34,893 nucleotides of DNA from Anaerolineales bacterium UBA3001 (lineage in GTDB: Bacteria; Chloroflexota; Anaerolineae; Anaerolineales; UBA11657): the NCBI GenBank assembly GCA_002346435.1, contig DDZT01000016.1, positions 1 through 34,893 of the forward strand. The letters run 5' to 3'. The position numbers were made by a program, and so were the translations under genes. Numbering within the stretch: position 1 is the stretch's first letter; each line of letters begins with the position of its first letter. Positions 8,636-17,306 of this stretch are shown here, piece after piece. The notes beneath the pieces are model-generated. The model was not told where the DNA came from, did not search any database, and worked only from the letters and a program-made list of their open reading frames with translations.

Positions 8636-9315
8636 ATTCACGCTCTTATCTTCTCGTTACAGGTGGGTCCGGTGGCATTGGCTCAGCTATTTGTAGACAT
8701 CTAGTGACTATTGGTGTTATGCCTATAGTTGGCTACAATTCAAATATTCAGCAAGCTCAAAATCTGGCTGAAGAGACTGGAGGTTTTGCCCTTAAAATCA
8801 ATATGGACAATATTGATTCAATTAAAGTGGCTGTTCAAACTATTGAAGATGAAATTGAAGATGGCGCAGAATTAGTTGGTGTTGTCTTAGGAGCGTCGCC
8901 TCCTCCGGATTTATTGCCCTTTTCTAGTCTAACTTCTGAGCATTTATTAAATCAATTCCAGATAAATGTAATTGGTTCACATTTATTAATATCAATCTTG
9001 ATTAAGAGATTTTTTAGAGGAACTAGAAGCGGCACAATAATTGGTATTCTATCTCAAGCAATAAGTATTGAAAATAAACTACCAACAACTGGAATGGGTG
9101 CATATGTGATTGCTAAAGAAGGTTTAAAGAGTATGTTGTCAGTTTGTTCAGCAGAGCATCCATGGTTAAAAATACGAACAGTTAGTCCTGGTTTTACTAA
9201 AACAGAGATGCTTAAAGTTTTTGATCCACGCTATTTAGAAATAATGCAAACAAAGAGTGTTTTTGCAACCCCTGAAGAGGTGGCTGAGCAGATTATTAAT
9301 GAGATTATTTCATGA
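8623..9315 (+). CDS. Short-chain dehydrogenase/reductase (3-oxoacyl-ACP reductase-like)
   Basis: A classical SDR of 230 residues. The cofactor loop is TGGSGGIG near residue 14; YVIAK holds the catalytic pair Y161 and K165, with a serine in GILSQA before it; SPGFTKTEM is the usual post-catalytic PG motif. The family includes FabG, so with the ACP and MaoC proteins it would interconvert 3-oxoacyl and 3-hydroxyacyl thioesters. Its stop overlaps the FkbH-like start as ATGA (9312-9315). Confidence 0.82.
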   Translation: MAAVNSRSYLLVTGGSGGIGSAICRHLVTIGVMPIVGYNSNIQQAQNLAEETGGFALKINMDNIDSIKVAVQTIEDEIEDGAELVGVVLGASPPPDLLPFSSLTSEHLLNQFQINVIGSHLLISILIKRFFRGTRSGTIIGILSQAISIENKLPTTGMGAYVIAKEGLKSMLSVCSAEHPWLKIRTVSPGFTKTEMLKVFDPRYLEIMQTKSVFATPEEVAEQIINEIIS

Positions 9316-11189
9316 CAAACCTATATGAAGACTTGACATGGTTGCCAAAACCACCTGATGATTTTTCTCTTAAATTATCTAAAGCATCTAGTGGTAGTAA
9401 TCTTCAAGAACTAGCTAAGTTCTCTCTAGACGAAAATAAATTAAATCGGTTGTACAAAAAGGTCAAACTCTTAGAGAAAGATTTAATTAATCTTGAGTCA
9501 CTGACACCTATTAAAGTTGGGTTAATCAGTAACTCTACATCAAAACTAATTACCCCTGCATTAATTGCTAGTGCTTTGCGTTTTGGAATAATACTTGATG
9601 TTGTAGAGGCTGAATATAATCAGGTTGCACAGGAAGCTTTTTCTGAACAATCGACTTTTAATGACCATCAATTGAATGTTGTTTTAGTATCACTTGATTA
9701 TCGTGGCTTACCTCTTTTCCCAACCCCGGGTAATAAAGTATCTGCCGAAAAAAATGTTAGGGATTGTTTAAGTTATATTAGTTCTATTATTGATTCTTTG
9801 CGGTCCAAAACTGGAGCACAAATTATTTTTCAAAATATTGCTACAAATGTAGAGAAAATATCAGGCAGTTATGAAGAGAGATTACCTGGAACATTGTCTT
9901 GGTTAATTACTCGTATAAATATTGAGTTAGATGCTTTAGCTAGTGATGATATTTTTATATTCGATATTGCAGGATTAGCAGCTAATGTAGGGCTTTCTAA
10001 TTGGCATGATCCTAGACTATGGAATCTGGCAAAATTATCTTTCTCAGAAAAGTATGTTCCTATATTTGCAGACTCACTTTGTCGTATTTTTGCTGCTAAG
10101 CTCGGTAAGAGTCGTCGTTGCCTAATTTTAGATTTAGATAACACATTATGGGGTGGTGTCATTGGGGATGACGGAATTGAGGGAATTTTGATTGGAAATG
10201 GAAATCCAACAGGTGAAGCCCATCTTCATCTTCAGAAGACTCTTCTGGACTTACGAGAGAGGGGAATAATTCTGGCAGTCTCTTCCAAAAATGAAGATGC
10301 AATTGCTCGTAAGCCTTTTAAAGAGCACCCTGATATGCTTTTACGTGAGGAGCATATCGCATTATTTCAGGCTAACTGGACGGATAAAGCCTCGAATATT
10401 AGAGCAATTGCTGAGACTCTATCATTAGGTTTAGAAAGCATTGTATTTTTAGACGATAATCCGGCTGAACGCATGCAAGTTCGTCGTGAATTGCCCGAAG
10501 TTGCCGTTCCAGAATTACCTAAAGAGCCAGCACTTTATGCAAGAACACTTATTGCAGCCGGTTATTTTGAGTCAATTTCATTCTCAGCAGAAGATGGTAA
10601 GAGAGCTGATTTTTATCAAGATAATGCCAAAAGAGTTGAAATTTTAAATCAGTCGTCCAATATTGATGATTATTTAATGTCTCTAGAGATGAAAATGACT
10701 TTAACTCCATTCGATGCTCCAGGTCGATCTCGTATTAGTCAATTAATTAATAAGTCCAATCAATTTAATCTCACTACTAAGCGATACAGCGAGATGGAAG
10801 TAAAAAAGTTTGAAGAAGATCGATTTTTTTATACTCGTCAAATCCGTCTTAAGGATGTATTTGGCGATAACGGCATGATTAGCGTCATTATATGTAAGAA
10901 AGGCTCTGATGTCTGGACGATTGACACTTGGTTGATGAGCTGCAGAGTTTTAGGACGCAGGGTTGAATTAGCCGCTTTACAAGATATTATTTTGAATGCT
11001 AAGAAAGCTGGTGTAAAAATATTGATAGGTAAATACTCCCCAACCTCACGAAATGTTATTGTAAAGGACCATTATAATAAATTAGGTTTTACTAACACCT
11101 CTGTCGATGAAGGGAATGAAACCTGGGAGTTAGACATTAATAATTATGAATCTCCAGCAATTCCTATAACTATAAATAGCATTAATTAA
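9312..11189 (+). CDS. FkbH-like HAD-superfamily protein
   Basis: The protein has 625 residues in the three-part FkbH layout: an N-terminal SGNH-like region (to about 250), a HAD phosphatase-like domain beginning LILDLDNTLWGGVIGDDG (D274, D276, T278), and a C-terminal GNAT-like region (about 490-600). FkbH proteins load a glyceryl unit from 1,3-bisphosphoglycerate onto an ACP as glyceryl-S-ACP in polyketide pathways. Related proteins in surface-glycan loci are thought to prepare ACP-bound acyl groups for sugar decoration. The DxDxT motif is intact. The region is notably AT-rich (20 of 60 bases are G or C in each of the two lines starting at 9721 and 10021). Confidence 0.8.
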   Translation: MTNLYEDLTWLPKPPDDFSLKLSKASSGSNLQELAKFSLDENKLNRLYKKVKLLEKDLINLESLTPIKVGLISNSTSKLITPALIASALRFGIILDVVEAEYNQVAQEAFSEQSTFNDHQLNVVLVSLDYRGLPLFPTPGNKVSAEKNVRDCLSYISSIIDSLRSKTGAQIIFQNIATNVEKISGSYEERLPGTLSWLITRINIELDALASDDIFIFDIAGLAANVGLSNWHDPRLWNLAKLSFSEKYVPIFADSLCRIFAAKLGKSRRCLILDLDNTLWGGVIGDDGIEGILIGNGNPTGEAHLHLQKTLLDLRERGIILAVSSKNEDAIARKPFKEHPDMLLREEHIALFQANWTDKASNIRAIAETLSLGLESIVFLDDNPAERMQVRRELPEVAVPELPKEPALYARTLIAAGYFESISFSAEDGKRADFYQDNAKRVEILNQSSNIDDYLMSLEMKMTLTPFDAPGRSRISQLINKSNQFNLTTKRYSEMEVKKFEEDRFFYTRQIRLKDVFGDNGMISVIICKKGSDVWTIDTWLMSCRVLGRRVELAALQDIILNAKKAGVKILIGKYSPTSRNVIVKDHYNKLGFTNTSVDEGNETWELDINNYESPAIPITINSIN

Positions 11190-11209
11190 TATATCTTTAA
11201 AATTGAAAA

Positions 11210-12226
11210 ATGCATAATCAGAATACAATTTCTATTGCAAAAATAGATGATGCTGATGAAATAATGAAGTTTATAGATAATGAATGGAAAAAAGGACACA
11301 TTCTTGGAATCAGCAAAGATTATTTTCTGTATGAATATAAAAATAAAGATCATTTAAATTTTGTTATCTCAAAGAACCAAACTAATAAAATCAATGGAAT
11401 ACTAGGTTTTATAAGGTCATCCTCTGACGACAATGCAACAGTTTGGACAACAATGTGGAAAGTATCAAAATCTTCTGGCTCGCCAATGCTTGGGGTTGAT
11501 ATATTAAACTTTCTCAGAAGGCAAGGCTTCAAAACTGTAATGTCTCTTGGCATAAATTTGAAAACAGAAGAAATATATAATTATCTCGGTTTTAATGTTG
11601 GGATCATGAATCATCATTTCGTTTTGTCGCCTGATAAAACTGTGTTTAGGATTGCAAAGGTGCCATCTCGAATATGTGTAAAAAATATGAATAGTACTTC
11701 AACCCTATCTTATAAATTGATTACTAAATCTGATTTGGATCATTTAGATACCAGTAGAATTTATTTGTACCAAATTCCGAGCAAGTCTGATACTTATATA
11801 GTGAATCGTTTCATGAATCATCCGATATATAAGTATCATGTCTATGCAATCACAGATGCTGATCAAGTCTTGGCGATATGTGTGATTCGACCCGTTTCCC
11901 AAGACAGATCTATTGTTTTACGCTTTGTTGATTTTATGGGAACCAATGAGGTGTTTGCTCTTTTGGGACAGTTTGTACATTCATTGTTAGATGAGTATGA
12001 AGCTGAGTATTTAGATTTTTATTCTCATGGTATTCCTATTGAATACATTGAAAAGGCAGGATTCTTGAATCGACAAGAATATGATGATTTAATTATTCCA
12101 AATTATTTTGAACCTTTTGAAAGAAAAAATGTTGATCTCAGATATGCGTACGAGATAACAGAATCGCAAGAGGATGTGCGACTTTTTAAGTCCGATGGAG
12201 ACCAGGATAGACCAAGTATAATTTAA
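11210..12226 (+). CDS. Two-domain GNAT-like acyltransferase of glycan loci
   Basis: A 338-residue protein. Residues about 5-150 look like a GNAT fold (ISIAKIDDADEIMKFI, then GILGFIRSSS). The second half (about 165-310) looks like another acyltransferase-like domain, and the tail ends FKSDGDQDRPS, a pattern I associate with hypothetical proteins in O-antigen loci. It follows the FkbH gene by 20 bases and is the natural candidate for moving the ACP-bound acyl group onto a sugar amine or hydroxyl. That role comes from position, not from a recognised catalytic motif. The first third is very AT-rich (17 of 60 G or C in the line starting 11281), with a more ordinary composition towards the 3' end. 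Confidence 0.5.
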   Translation: MHNQNTISIAKIDDADEIMKFIDNEWKKGHILGISKDYFLYEYKNKDHLNFVISKNQTNKINGILGFIRSSSDDNATVWTTMWKVSKSSGSPMLGVDILNFLRRQGFKTVMSLGINLKTEEIYNYLGFNVGIMNHHFVLSPDKTVFRIAKVPSRICVKNMNSTSTLSYKLITKSDLDHLDTSRIYLYQIPSKSDTYIVNRFMNHPIYKYHVYAITDADQVLAICVIRPVSQDRSIVLRFVDFMGTNEVFALLGQFVHSLLDEYEAEYLDFYSHGIPIEYIEKAGFLNRQEYDDLIIPNYFEPFERKNVDLRYAYEITESQEDVRLFKSDGDQDRPSII

Positions 12227-12277
12227 TCTCTTGGTAAGAACTCAACTTTTGGAACTCCTATCGTAGGGTAGTACCTA

Positions 12278-12300
12278 TACACAACAATTGTTGTTGTGTA
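12278..12300 (+). terminator. Perfect inverted repeat, hairpin without T-tract
   Basis: TACACAACAA, loop TTG, then TTGTTGTGTA: a perfect 10-base stem with a 3-base loop, 52 bases after the stop of the acyltransferase gene. The stem is AT-rich and no run of T follows, so a classical intrinsic terminator is doubtful. It could equally be a weak terminator, an mRNA-end stabiliser or a protein-binding palindrome at the border between two modules. Confidence 0.3.
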
Positions 12301-12375
12301 CTAAACATGCTTGTGTAGTTTGATCATTTGTGAACGTGTGATTTGTTTGGACAATAGCACAAATAAATAAACCTA

Positions 12376-12585
12376 ATGACTACTAGTGACAAATTGAATA
12401 CCATTAATATTTCTAGCAATAAAATAGGACCTGGTTACCCATGTATGATAATTGCTGAAGCTGGAGTGAATCATAATGGCAGCGAAGAAATGGCTCTTGA
12501 TTTAGTAGATATTGCTCATAAAGTAGCCCCCGTTTATTTAATAGATTGTTTGAAAACCGATTCAATTTTGGAGTACAACAGATGA
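12376..12585 (+). pseudogene. Truncated N-terminal remnant of a neuB-type nonulosonate synthase
   Basis: The first ~50 of 69 residues match the N-terminus of the intact NeuB protein at 25566: ISSNKIG...YPCMIIAEAGVNHNGS...MALDLVDIAHK, against ISGIKVG...YPCMVIAEAGVNHNGS...MALELVEIAHQ. Homology stops at about base 12525; the remaining residues (PVYLIDCLKTDSILEYNR) are unrelated. About 300 residues, including the whole active-site barrel, are absent. The DNA has diverged from the intact copy, so this is an older or foreign paralogue, not a fresh duplication. Its TGA overlaps the next gene's ATG (12582), so its translation may still be coupled to that gene. Confidence 0.7.
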
Positions 12586-13565
12586 GTGAGTATAGTAACC
12601 TGAATATCTCTAGACGTAATCGTCTTGATGGCACTGTTGTAATTGTTGATGGCATTGGTCGTACAGGTAAAGGTATGATCGGCACTATTTTGTCAAGTTT
12701 TAGTAGGGTTGAGATAGAACGACTCGAACATGCCCTCGAGTGGGTAAGTATTTTGCATAAATTAGGCCAAATGAAGCATGAGGCTGCCGTATGGGCTTTG
12801 CAAATGGAGGCTGACAATTTTTTGATTAATAGTATGATAGGCCGAAATACTAATTTTAGATATGCAGATCAATCTAGCGTTTGGGGAGCACCTGGTTCTC
12901 TACGGTATTTCAGAAGAATATTTATCCGTGACAAAGAATCTGTCATAGAAACTATTAATAAGACACGTCCAATCTTTCAGAGTCAGACTCATAATCAAAT
13001 TTCGAACTTTAAGTTGTATTACGATGCATTCGGAGACCGACTAAGATTTATCGAATTGATACGGCATCCTGTTGATATTATAGATGCGTGGATGCGACGA
13101 GGATTTGGTAAAAGATTTGGTGTTGATCCACTTCAATTAACTATGTGCATCAATCATCAAGGGGTCGATATACCTTATCTGGCATTAGGATGGGAAGATA
13201 CATATCTTACTGCAACACCAATGGAAAGAGTTGTGAAAATGATTGAATCTTGGTGGAACTCATCTATGTCCGCATACGATTCTCTTGCTGACAAGATGAA
13301 AGAACAAATCTTGTTTATACCATTTGAGGAATTTGTTCAAAACCCTCAACCATATTTACACTCTCTTTCTAGTTTTATTGGAAGCAGTCTTACTCGTCAC
13401 ACGAGTGGAATACTACGTCGTGAAAATTGTCCTCGAATACTTTCAATAGGTGACAGAGAAAAAAAACAACGACAATTTGAAGATAAACTGTCTGACGAAT
13501 ACACACAGAAAATGCACCGTCTCATTAATCAGTATGAGCAAATGGTGGCACAGTTTATTTTATAG
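12582..13565 (+). CDS. Sulfotransferase-fold protein (candidate phosphoramidate transferase)
   Basis: 327 residues from ATG 12582, chosen over TTG 12546 because it overlaps the preceding stop as ATGA and the upstream residues look non-conserved. Near the N-terminus VVIVDGIGRTGKGMIG resembles a sulfotransferase 5'-phosphosulfate loop; FIELIRHPVDIIDAWMRRG resembles the 3'-phosphate-binding motif; LFIPFEEFVQNPQPYL is the usual sulfotransferase C-terminal strand-helix. It sits 40 bases before the glutamine kinase gene. Sulfotransferases bind PAPS, a 3'-phosphonucleotide. The cassette downstream should make 3'-phospho-CDP-amidate, a close structural analogue, so I infer that this may transfer the phosphoramidate. 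No ATP sulfurylase or sulfate gene is present. A true sulfotransferase remains possible. Confidence 0.6.
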   Translation: MSEYSNLNISRRNRLDGTVVIVDGIGRTGKGMIGTILSSFSRVEIERLEHALEWVSILHKLGQMKHEAAVWALQMEADNFLINSMIGRNTNFRYADQSSVWGAPGSLRYFRRIFIRDKESVIETINKTRPIFQSQTHNQISNFKLYYDAFGDRLRFIELIRHPVDIIDAWMRRGFGKRFGVDPLQLTMCINHQGVDIPYLALGWEDTYLTATPMERVVKMIESWWNSSMSAYDSLADKMKEQILFIPFEEFVQNPQPYLHSLSSFIGSSLTRHTSGILRRENCPRILSIGDREKKQRQFEDKLSDEYTQKMHRLINQYEQMVAQFIL

Positions 13566-13605
13566 ATTATTTTCAATCGTGATACAAACTAAATAGACAT
13601 CAAGC

Positions 13606-16600
13606 ATGAAAGCTATAATTTTAGGTTTTGAAAGAGGTATTCGCAGGTTGGATAGTACTGAGAGTTATCCATTGGCATTGGTGTCAGATACTAAAGGGAA
13701 ACGTGTGCTTGATTGGACGTTGGCTGCTCTAACAAAGGCTGGTATTGACGATATTATATTTGTAGGTGGGTACCATATTGAAAAGATGGTGCAGCTATAT
13801 CCTGGCATGAAGTTTTACTACAACCCAGATTGGGAAGATGGTAGTGAGATTAAAGCAATAGAACACGTTGCTACTGAGCTACTCGACGCTTGCCTTTTCG
13901 TTAGATCGGATATTGTGTTTAGGCCAGATATAGTGAAATCATTTCTAGATGTTAATTCTGATGTTGTAATAGGGACAAACAAATGTACTGATATATCTAA
14001 CAATGAATTAAGTAGTGTTTATGCTGGCATTTGCGCATTATCTGGATTTGCGACAGACAAATTGCGAGATCAGCTCGATAAATGGTCTCAGAAATGTACA
14101 ATGCACGGTCAAACTGAAATAGTCAATTTGCTTGCTAATTTTGATCTTGACACGAAGTATTTTGATGTCAGTGATGGATGGGCTCAAATAGATTCTGCTA
14201 ACTCTTTATCTCAATTCGCGTTTGGCACCAAAGCACAAACCTTGGAACGTTTACAACCGCTTGTGCGCAAGTCTATTGTATTGGAGCAAATTAGATTTTC
14301 TGCAGTTGAGTGGCGAAATGATGAATCAGATATTCTGGACCGAATAGTTTCAGCCATGCCTAAGAATCGCATTATTGTTCGGAGTAGTGCATATAACGAG
14401 GACACGTGGGGAGCTTCTAAAGCTGGTGTATATCATAGTGAGCTAGGTGTTTTTGCTCAGGATATGACGGCATTACGGGATGCTATAAACTCTGTCTTTG
14501 ATAGCCTAATTTCTGTAAATGGCAGTATTACATCAAAAGATGAAGTTTTTGTTCAGCCACATCTTGATAATGTAATTATGAGTGGTGTGCTTTTCACCCG
14601 TGATCCTCAGAGTGGGGCGCCCTATGTAACAATCAATTACGATGATGCTACATCTTTGACTGATACTGTTACTTCCGGGCAAGGTAAAGATCTATCGACT
14701 GTTATTGTATATAAGTACGCAAAAACCTCATTCCATGATGATAAATACATTGCGCATTTGCTTGATTTAGTGTCTGAATTAGAAGAGTTATTAGGGCATG
14801 ATGCATTGGATATAGAGTTTGCATTTGATAGTTCAGATAACTGTTATTTGTTGCAGGTAAGAGTATTGTCTGGATTTGCATCAGATCTTGAGCTTACAGA
14901 CTTGGATTTACATGAAGAGTTGGATGTTCTACATGATTATGTTGATGAGATTACAGAGCTGCCCTCGCATCTATTAGGCAATACAACTATTCTAGCAAAC
15001 ATGCCGGATTGGAATCCAGCCGAAATCATTGGTGTTTCACCGAGACCTCTGGCTTTATCTTTATTTCAGCATCTTATTACCGATAGTGTATGGAGTGAAT
15101 CTCGCGTACTTAATGGCTATCAAAATGCAGGTCACGAGCCATTGGTTGTATCTTTGTCTGGTCATCCCTATGTGGATACGAGGGCAAGCTTGAACTCTTT
15201 CTTGCCTATTGCACTTGAATCTAATCTGAGCCACAAATTGGTCGAACATTGTTTAAAGTGGCTACGGAATAATCCTGAGTTGCATGACAAATTTGAATTT
15301 GAAGTTGCCATGACTTGTTTGGATTTTGATTTTGATAAATATAGTCAAAGATTGTTAGGAGATGGTTTTACTAGAGGAGAAGTTGACACAATTAAGAATG
15401 CTTTACTTTCCTTAACTGATCAAATAGTCTTGGGCCAAGTGCCAGAAAATTTTGTTGAAATAGAATTTGTAGAACAATTAAATTTGGCTCGTAAGCAAGC
15501 CTTGCTGGTGAAAACAGACAACATTGTTTCAATTGTACGTACCATAGATACCTTGTTGAAAGATTGTATAAAATTTGGCACTTTGCCTTTTGCAATAGTA
15601 GCTAGGCATGCTTTTATATCTATGAGTTTCTTGAAATCACTCCGAGCTAAGGGTGTATTTTCTGACTCCACTTTTGACAGTTTACTGAGATCGATTCCAA
15701 CTGTTGCTAGCGATGTGACGGAAGATTTATATAAACTTGGTTCGAATGAGTTGGACATTGATGAATTTATTGTACGATATGGACATTTACGTCCAGGTAC
15801 CTATGATATTACTTGTCCAAGCTACTTGGAAGCTCCTGAGAGGTACCTAAGTAATATAAGTCATATTGAAAAACCATTACATATAGAGTTTTGTATAGAG
15901 AAGACCGGCAGCATAATTGATAGTCATCAGGAAAGTATAGAAAAGCTTATTGCGGAAGTTGGATTTAGCTTTGATATAGAACAGCTTTGGAGTTTTATTG
16001 TTCGAAGTATAGCTTCTCGTGAAAGAATCAAATTTGAATATACCAAAAACATTAGTGCAGTTTTGACTTTGGTATCTGAGCTCGGAGAGAAGTATTTCGA
16101 ATTTTCACGTGATGATATGTCATATCTACCATTGCAAAGAATACTTGACCTTAGAAAGAACAGTCCATCTAATGTGATTAAAAAAGAGCTGGCTCGCCTA
16201 ATTACACTAAATCGTAAGCGTTTTTCCTTACACAAATCTGTCAGACTCCCTCATATGATAAATTCATCTAGGGACATAGATGGCTTCGAGCTATTGAAAT
16301 GGCAACCTAATTATGTTACTTCTGAAACAATTGTGGGATCTGTGATTAGTGTAGATCAAAGATTACCTGATATGGATTTGATGGACAAGATTGTACTTAT
16401 TGAAAGTGCAGATCCAGGATATGATTGGCTTTTTGGTAGTGGGATTATCGGGCTGATTACTAAATATGGTGGCTCAGCTTCACATATGGCTATTAGGGCC
16501 GCTGAATTAGGATTGCCTGCAGCTATCGGTTGTGGTGAGATTATATATGATCAGGTTATAGTGGCTGATCTGATTGAACTGGATTGTGCAGGTCAATTAG

Positions 16601-16617
16601 TGCGAGTTTTGAGATGA
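13606..16617 (+). CDS. L-glutamine kinase (Cj1418-like) with fused N-terminal nucleotidyltransferase-like domain
   Basis: The protein has 1003 residues. Residues about 220-440 form a PEP-synthase/PPDK-type ATP-grasp domain: IIVRSS (256-261), GVLFTRDPQSG, and LDIEFAFD...LLQVR. The C-terminal mobile phosphohistidine domain has GGSASHMAIRAAELGLPA, with H960 as the likely phosphorylated histidine. Campylobacter Cj1418, of this architecture, phosphorylates the amide nitrogen of L-glutamine. The following genes match the remaining steps, so the same role is expected rather than pyruvate metabolism. Unusually, residues 1-215 are an extra nucleotidyltransferase fold. There the glycine-rich loop reads LGFERGIRRL, the PK lysine is leucine 23, but the metal-site aspartates D102 and D196 remain. 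Cj1418 is about 770-790 residues and, as far as I recall, lacks this domain. Confidence 0.82.
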   Translation: MKAIILGFERGIRRLDSTESYPLALVSDTKGKRVLDWTLAALTKAGIDDIIFVGGYHIEKMVQLYPGMKFYYNPDWEDGSEIKAIEHVATELLDACLFVRSDIVFRPDIVKSFLDVNSDVVIGTNKCTDISNNELSSVYAGICALSGFATDKLRDQLDKWSQKCTMHGQTEIVNLLANFDLDTKYFDVSDGWAQIDSANSLSQFAFGTKAQTLERLQPLVRKSIVLEQIRFSAVEWRNDESDILDRIVSAMPKNRIIVRSSAYNEDTWGASKAGVYHSELGVFAQDMTALRDAINSVFDSLISVNGSITSKDEVFVQPHLDNVIMSGVLFTRDPQSGAPYVTINYDDATSLTDTVTSGQGKDLSTVIVYKYAKTSFHDDKYIAHLLDLVSELEELLGHDALDIEFAFDSSDNCYLLQVRVLSGFASDLELTDLDLHEELDVLHDYVDEITELPSHLLGNTTILANMPDWNPAEIIGVSPRPLALSLFQHLITDSVWSESRVLNGYQNAGHEPLVVSLSGHPYVDTRASLNSFLPIALESNLSHKLVEHCLKWLRNNPELHDKFEFEVAMTCLDFDFDKYSQRLLGDGFTRGEVDTIKNALLSLTDQIVLGQVPENFVEIEFVEQLNLARKQALLVKTDNIVSIVRTIDTLLKDCIKFGTLPFAIVARHAFISMSFLKSLRAKGVFSDSTFDSLLRSIPTVASDVTEDLYKLGSNELDIDEFIVRYGHLRPGTYDITCPSYLEAPERYLSNISHIEKPLHIEFCIEKTGSIIDSHQESIEKLIAEVGFSFDIEQLWSFIVRSIASRERIKFEYTKNISAVLTLVSELGEKYFEFSRDDMSYLPLQRILDLRKNSPSNVIKKELARLITLNRKRFSLHKSVRLPHMINSSRDIDGFELLKWQPNYVTSETIVGSVISVDQRLPDMDLMDKIVLIESADPGYDWLFGSGIIGLITKYGGSASHMAIRAAELGLPAAIGCGEIIYDQVIVADLIELDCAGQLVRVLR

Positions 16618-17303
16618 CAAAAGTTGTAGGTGTCAGTCTTCGTGTTATCACAACAGATGACCATAGGGGTCCTCGAGACGCTATTAATCACAATTGGCAT
16701 AAATTGTTCAGTCAATACAATATTTTGCCTGTATTGATTCCTAATCAACCTGACTTAGTAGCTTCCTTGTTGAAGGATATCCCGTTCTCAGCTTTGTTAC
16801 TGATAGGTGGTAATAATGTTGGTCCTGTTGATGAATATGAACGATCTATGCATATTGATGATGTTTCCAAAGAACGTGATGCTACTGAATATGCCATCAT
16901 AGAATATGCGTTACGGTATCATAAGCCGATTTTAGGTGTGTGTCGTGGAATGCAAATACTCAACGCATATTTTGATGGGCACATTATACGTAATCTTAAA
17001 GATGTGAATTTGGCTTCTCGAAGTCACGTAGGAGTAACACATGATTTCGATATAGTAGATGCTGAATACCAAAGTTATTTAGGAGAAAAAAGTGCTAATA
17101 CAAATTCATTTCACTCTAATGCTGTGACCGAATCAACACTTTCTGCGGAATTGCTTCCTTTCGCTATAGCAAGAGATGGTATTGTCGAAGGAGTTTATCA
17201 TCCCGATTGTCCAATGATAGGTATACAATGGCATCCTGAACGGGCGGACTCTGCCGAAAATATTGATAGGATGTTAATAGAAAAATGGCTTGGTAATGGA
17301 TAG
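16614..17303 (+). CDS. Class I glutamine-amidotransferase-fold hydrolase, gamma-glutamyl-CDP-amidate hydrolase (Cj1417-like)
   Basis: 229 residues from ATG 16614, which overlaps the kinase stop as ATGA. The nucleophile motif is LGVCRGMQ (C110) and the His-Glu pair is in QWHPER (H207, E209). LLIGGNNVGP is the N-terminal oxyanion-side motif. In the Campylobacter phosphoramidate pathway Cj1417 cleaves glutamate from CDP-L-glutamine to leave cytidine diphosphoramidate. This gene lies between the glutamine kinase and the cytidylyltransferase in the same order as Cj1418-Cj1417-Cj1416, which supports that function over the gamma-glutamyl-GABA hydrolase or GuaA-like roles usual for the fold. Confidence 0.82.
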   Translation: MTKVVGVSLRVITTDDHRGPRDAINHNWHKLFSQYNILPVLIPNQPDLVASLLKDIPFSALLLIGGNNVGPVDEYERSMHIDDVSKERDATEYAIIEYALRYHKPILGVCRGMQILNAYFDGHIIRNLKDVNLASRSHVGVTHDFDIVDAEYQSYLGEKSANTNSFHSNAVTESTLSAELLPFAIARDGIVEGVYHPDCPMIGIQWHPERADSAENIDRMLIEKWLGNG

Positions 17304-17306
17304 TAT

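Noticed and set aside
12413..12817. 134-residue minus-strand reading frame
   Set aside because: It lies opposite the neuB remnant and the sulfotransferase-like gene, has no family-like motif and no start signal, so it is an antisense shadow.
12376..13565. Single frameshifted gene joining the neuB remnant to the next gene
   Set aside because: The downstream protein is a complete sulfotransferase-fold domain with its own ATG at 12582 and no NeuB homology.
13606..16617. Phosphoenolpyruvate synthase or pyruvate phosphate dikinase
   Set aside because: The fold matches, but the neighbours are the exact partners of L-glutamine kinase and the protein lacks the PEP-synthase C-terminal barrel after the histidine domain, which here is at the very end.
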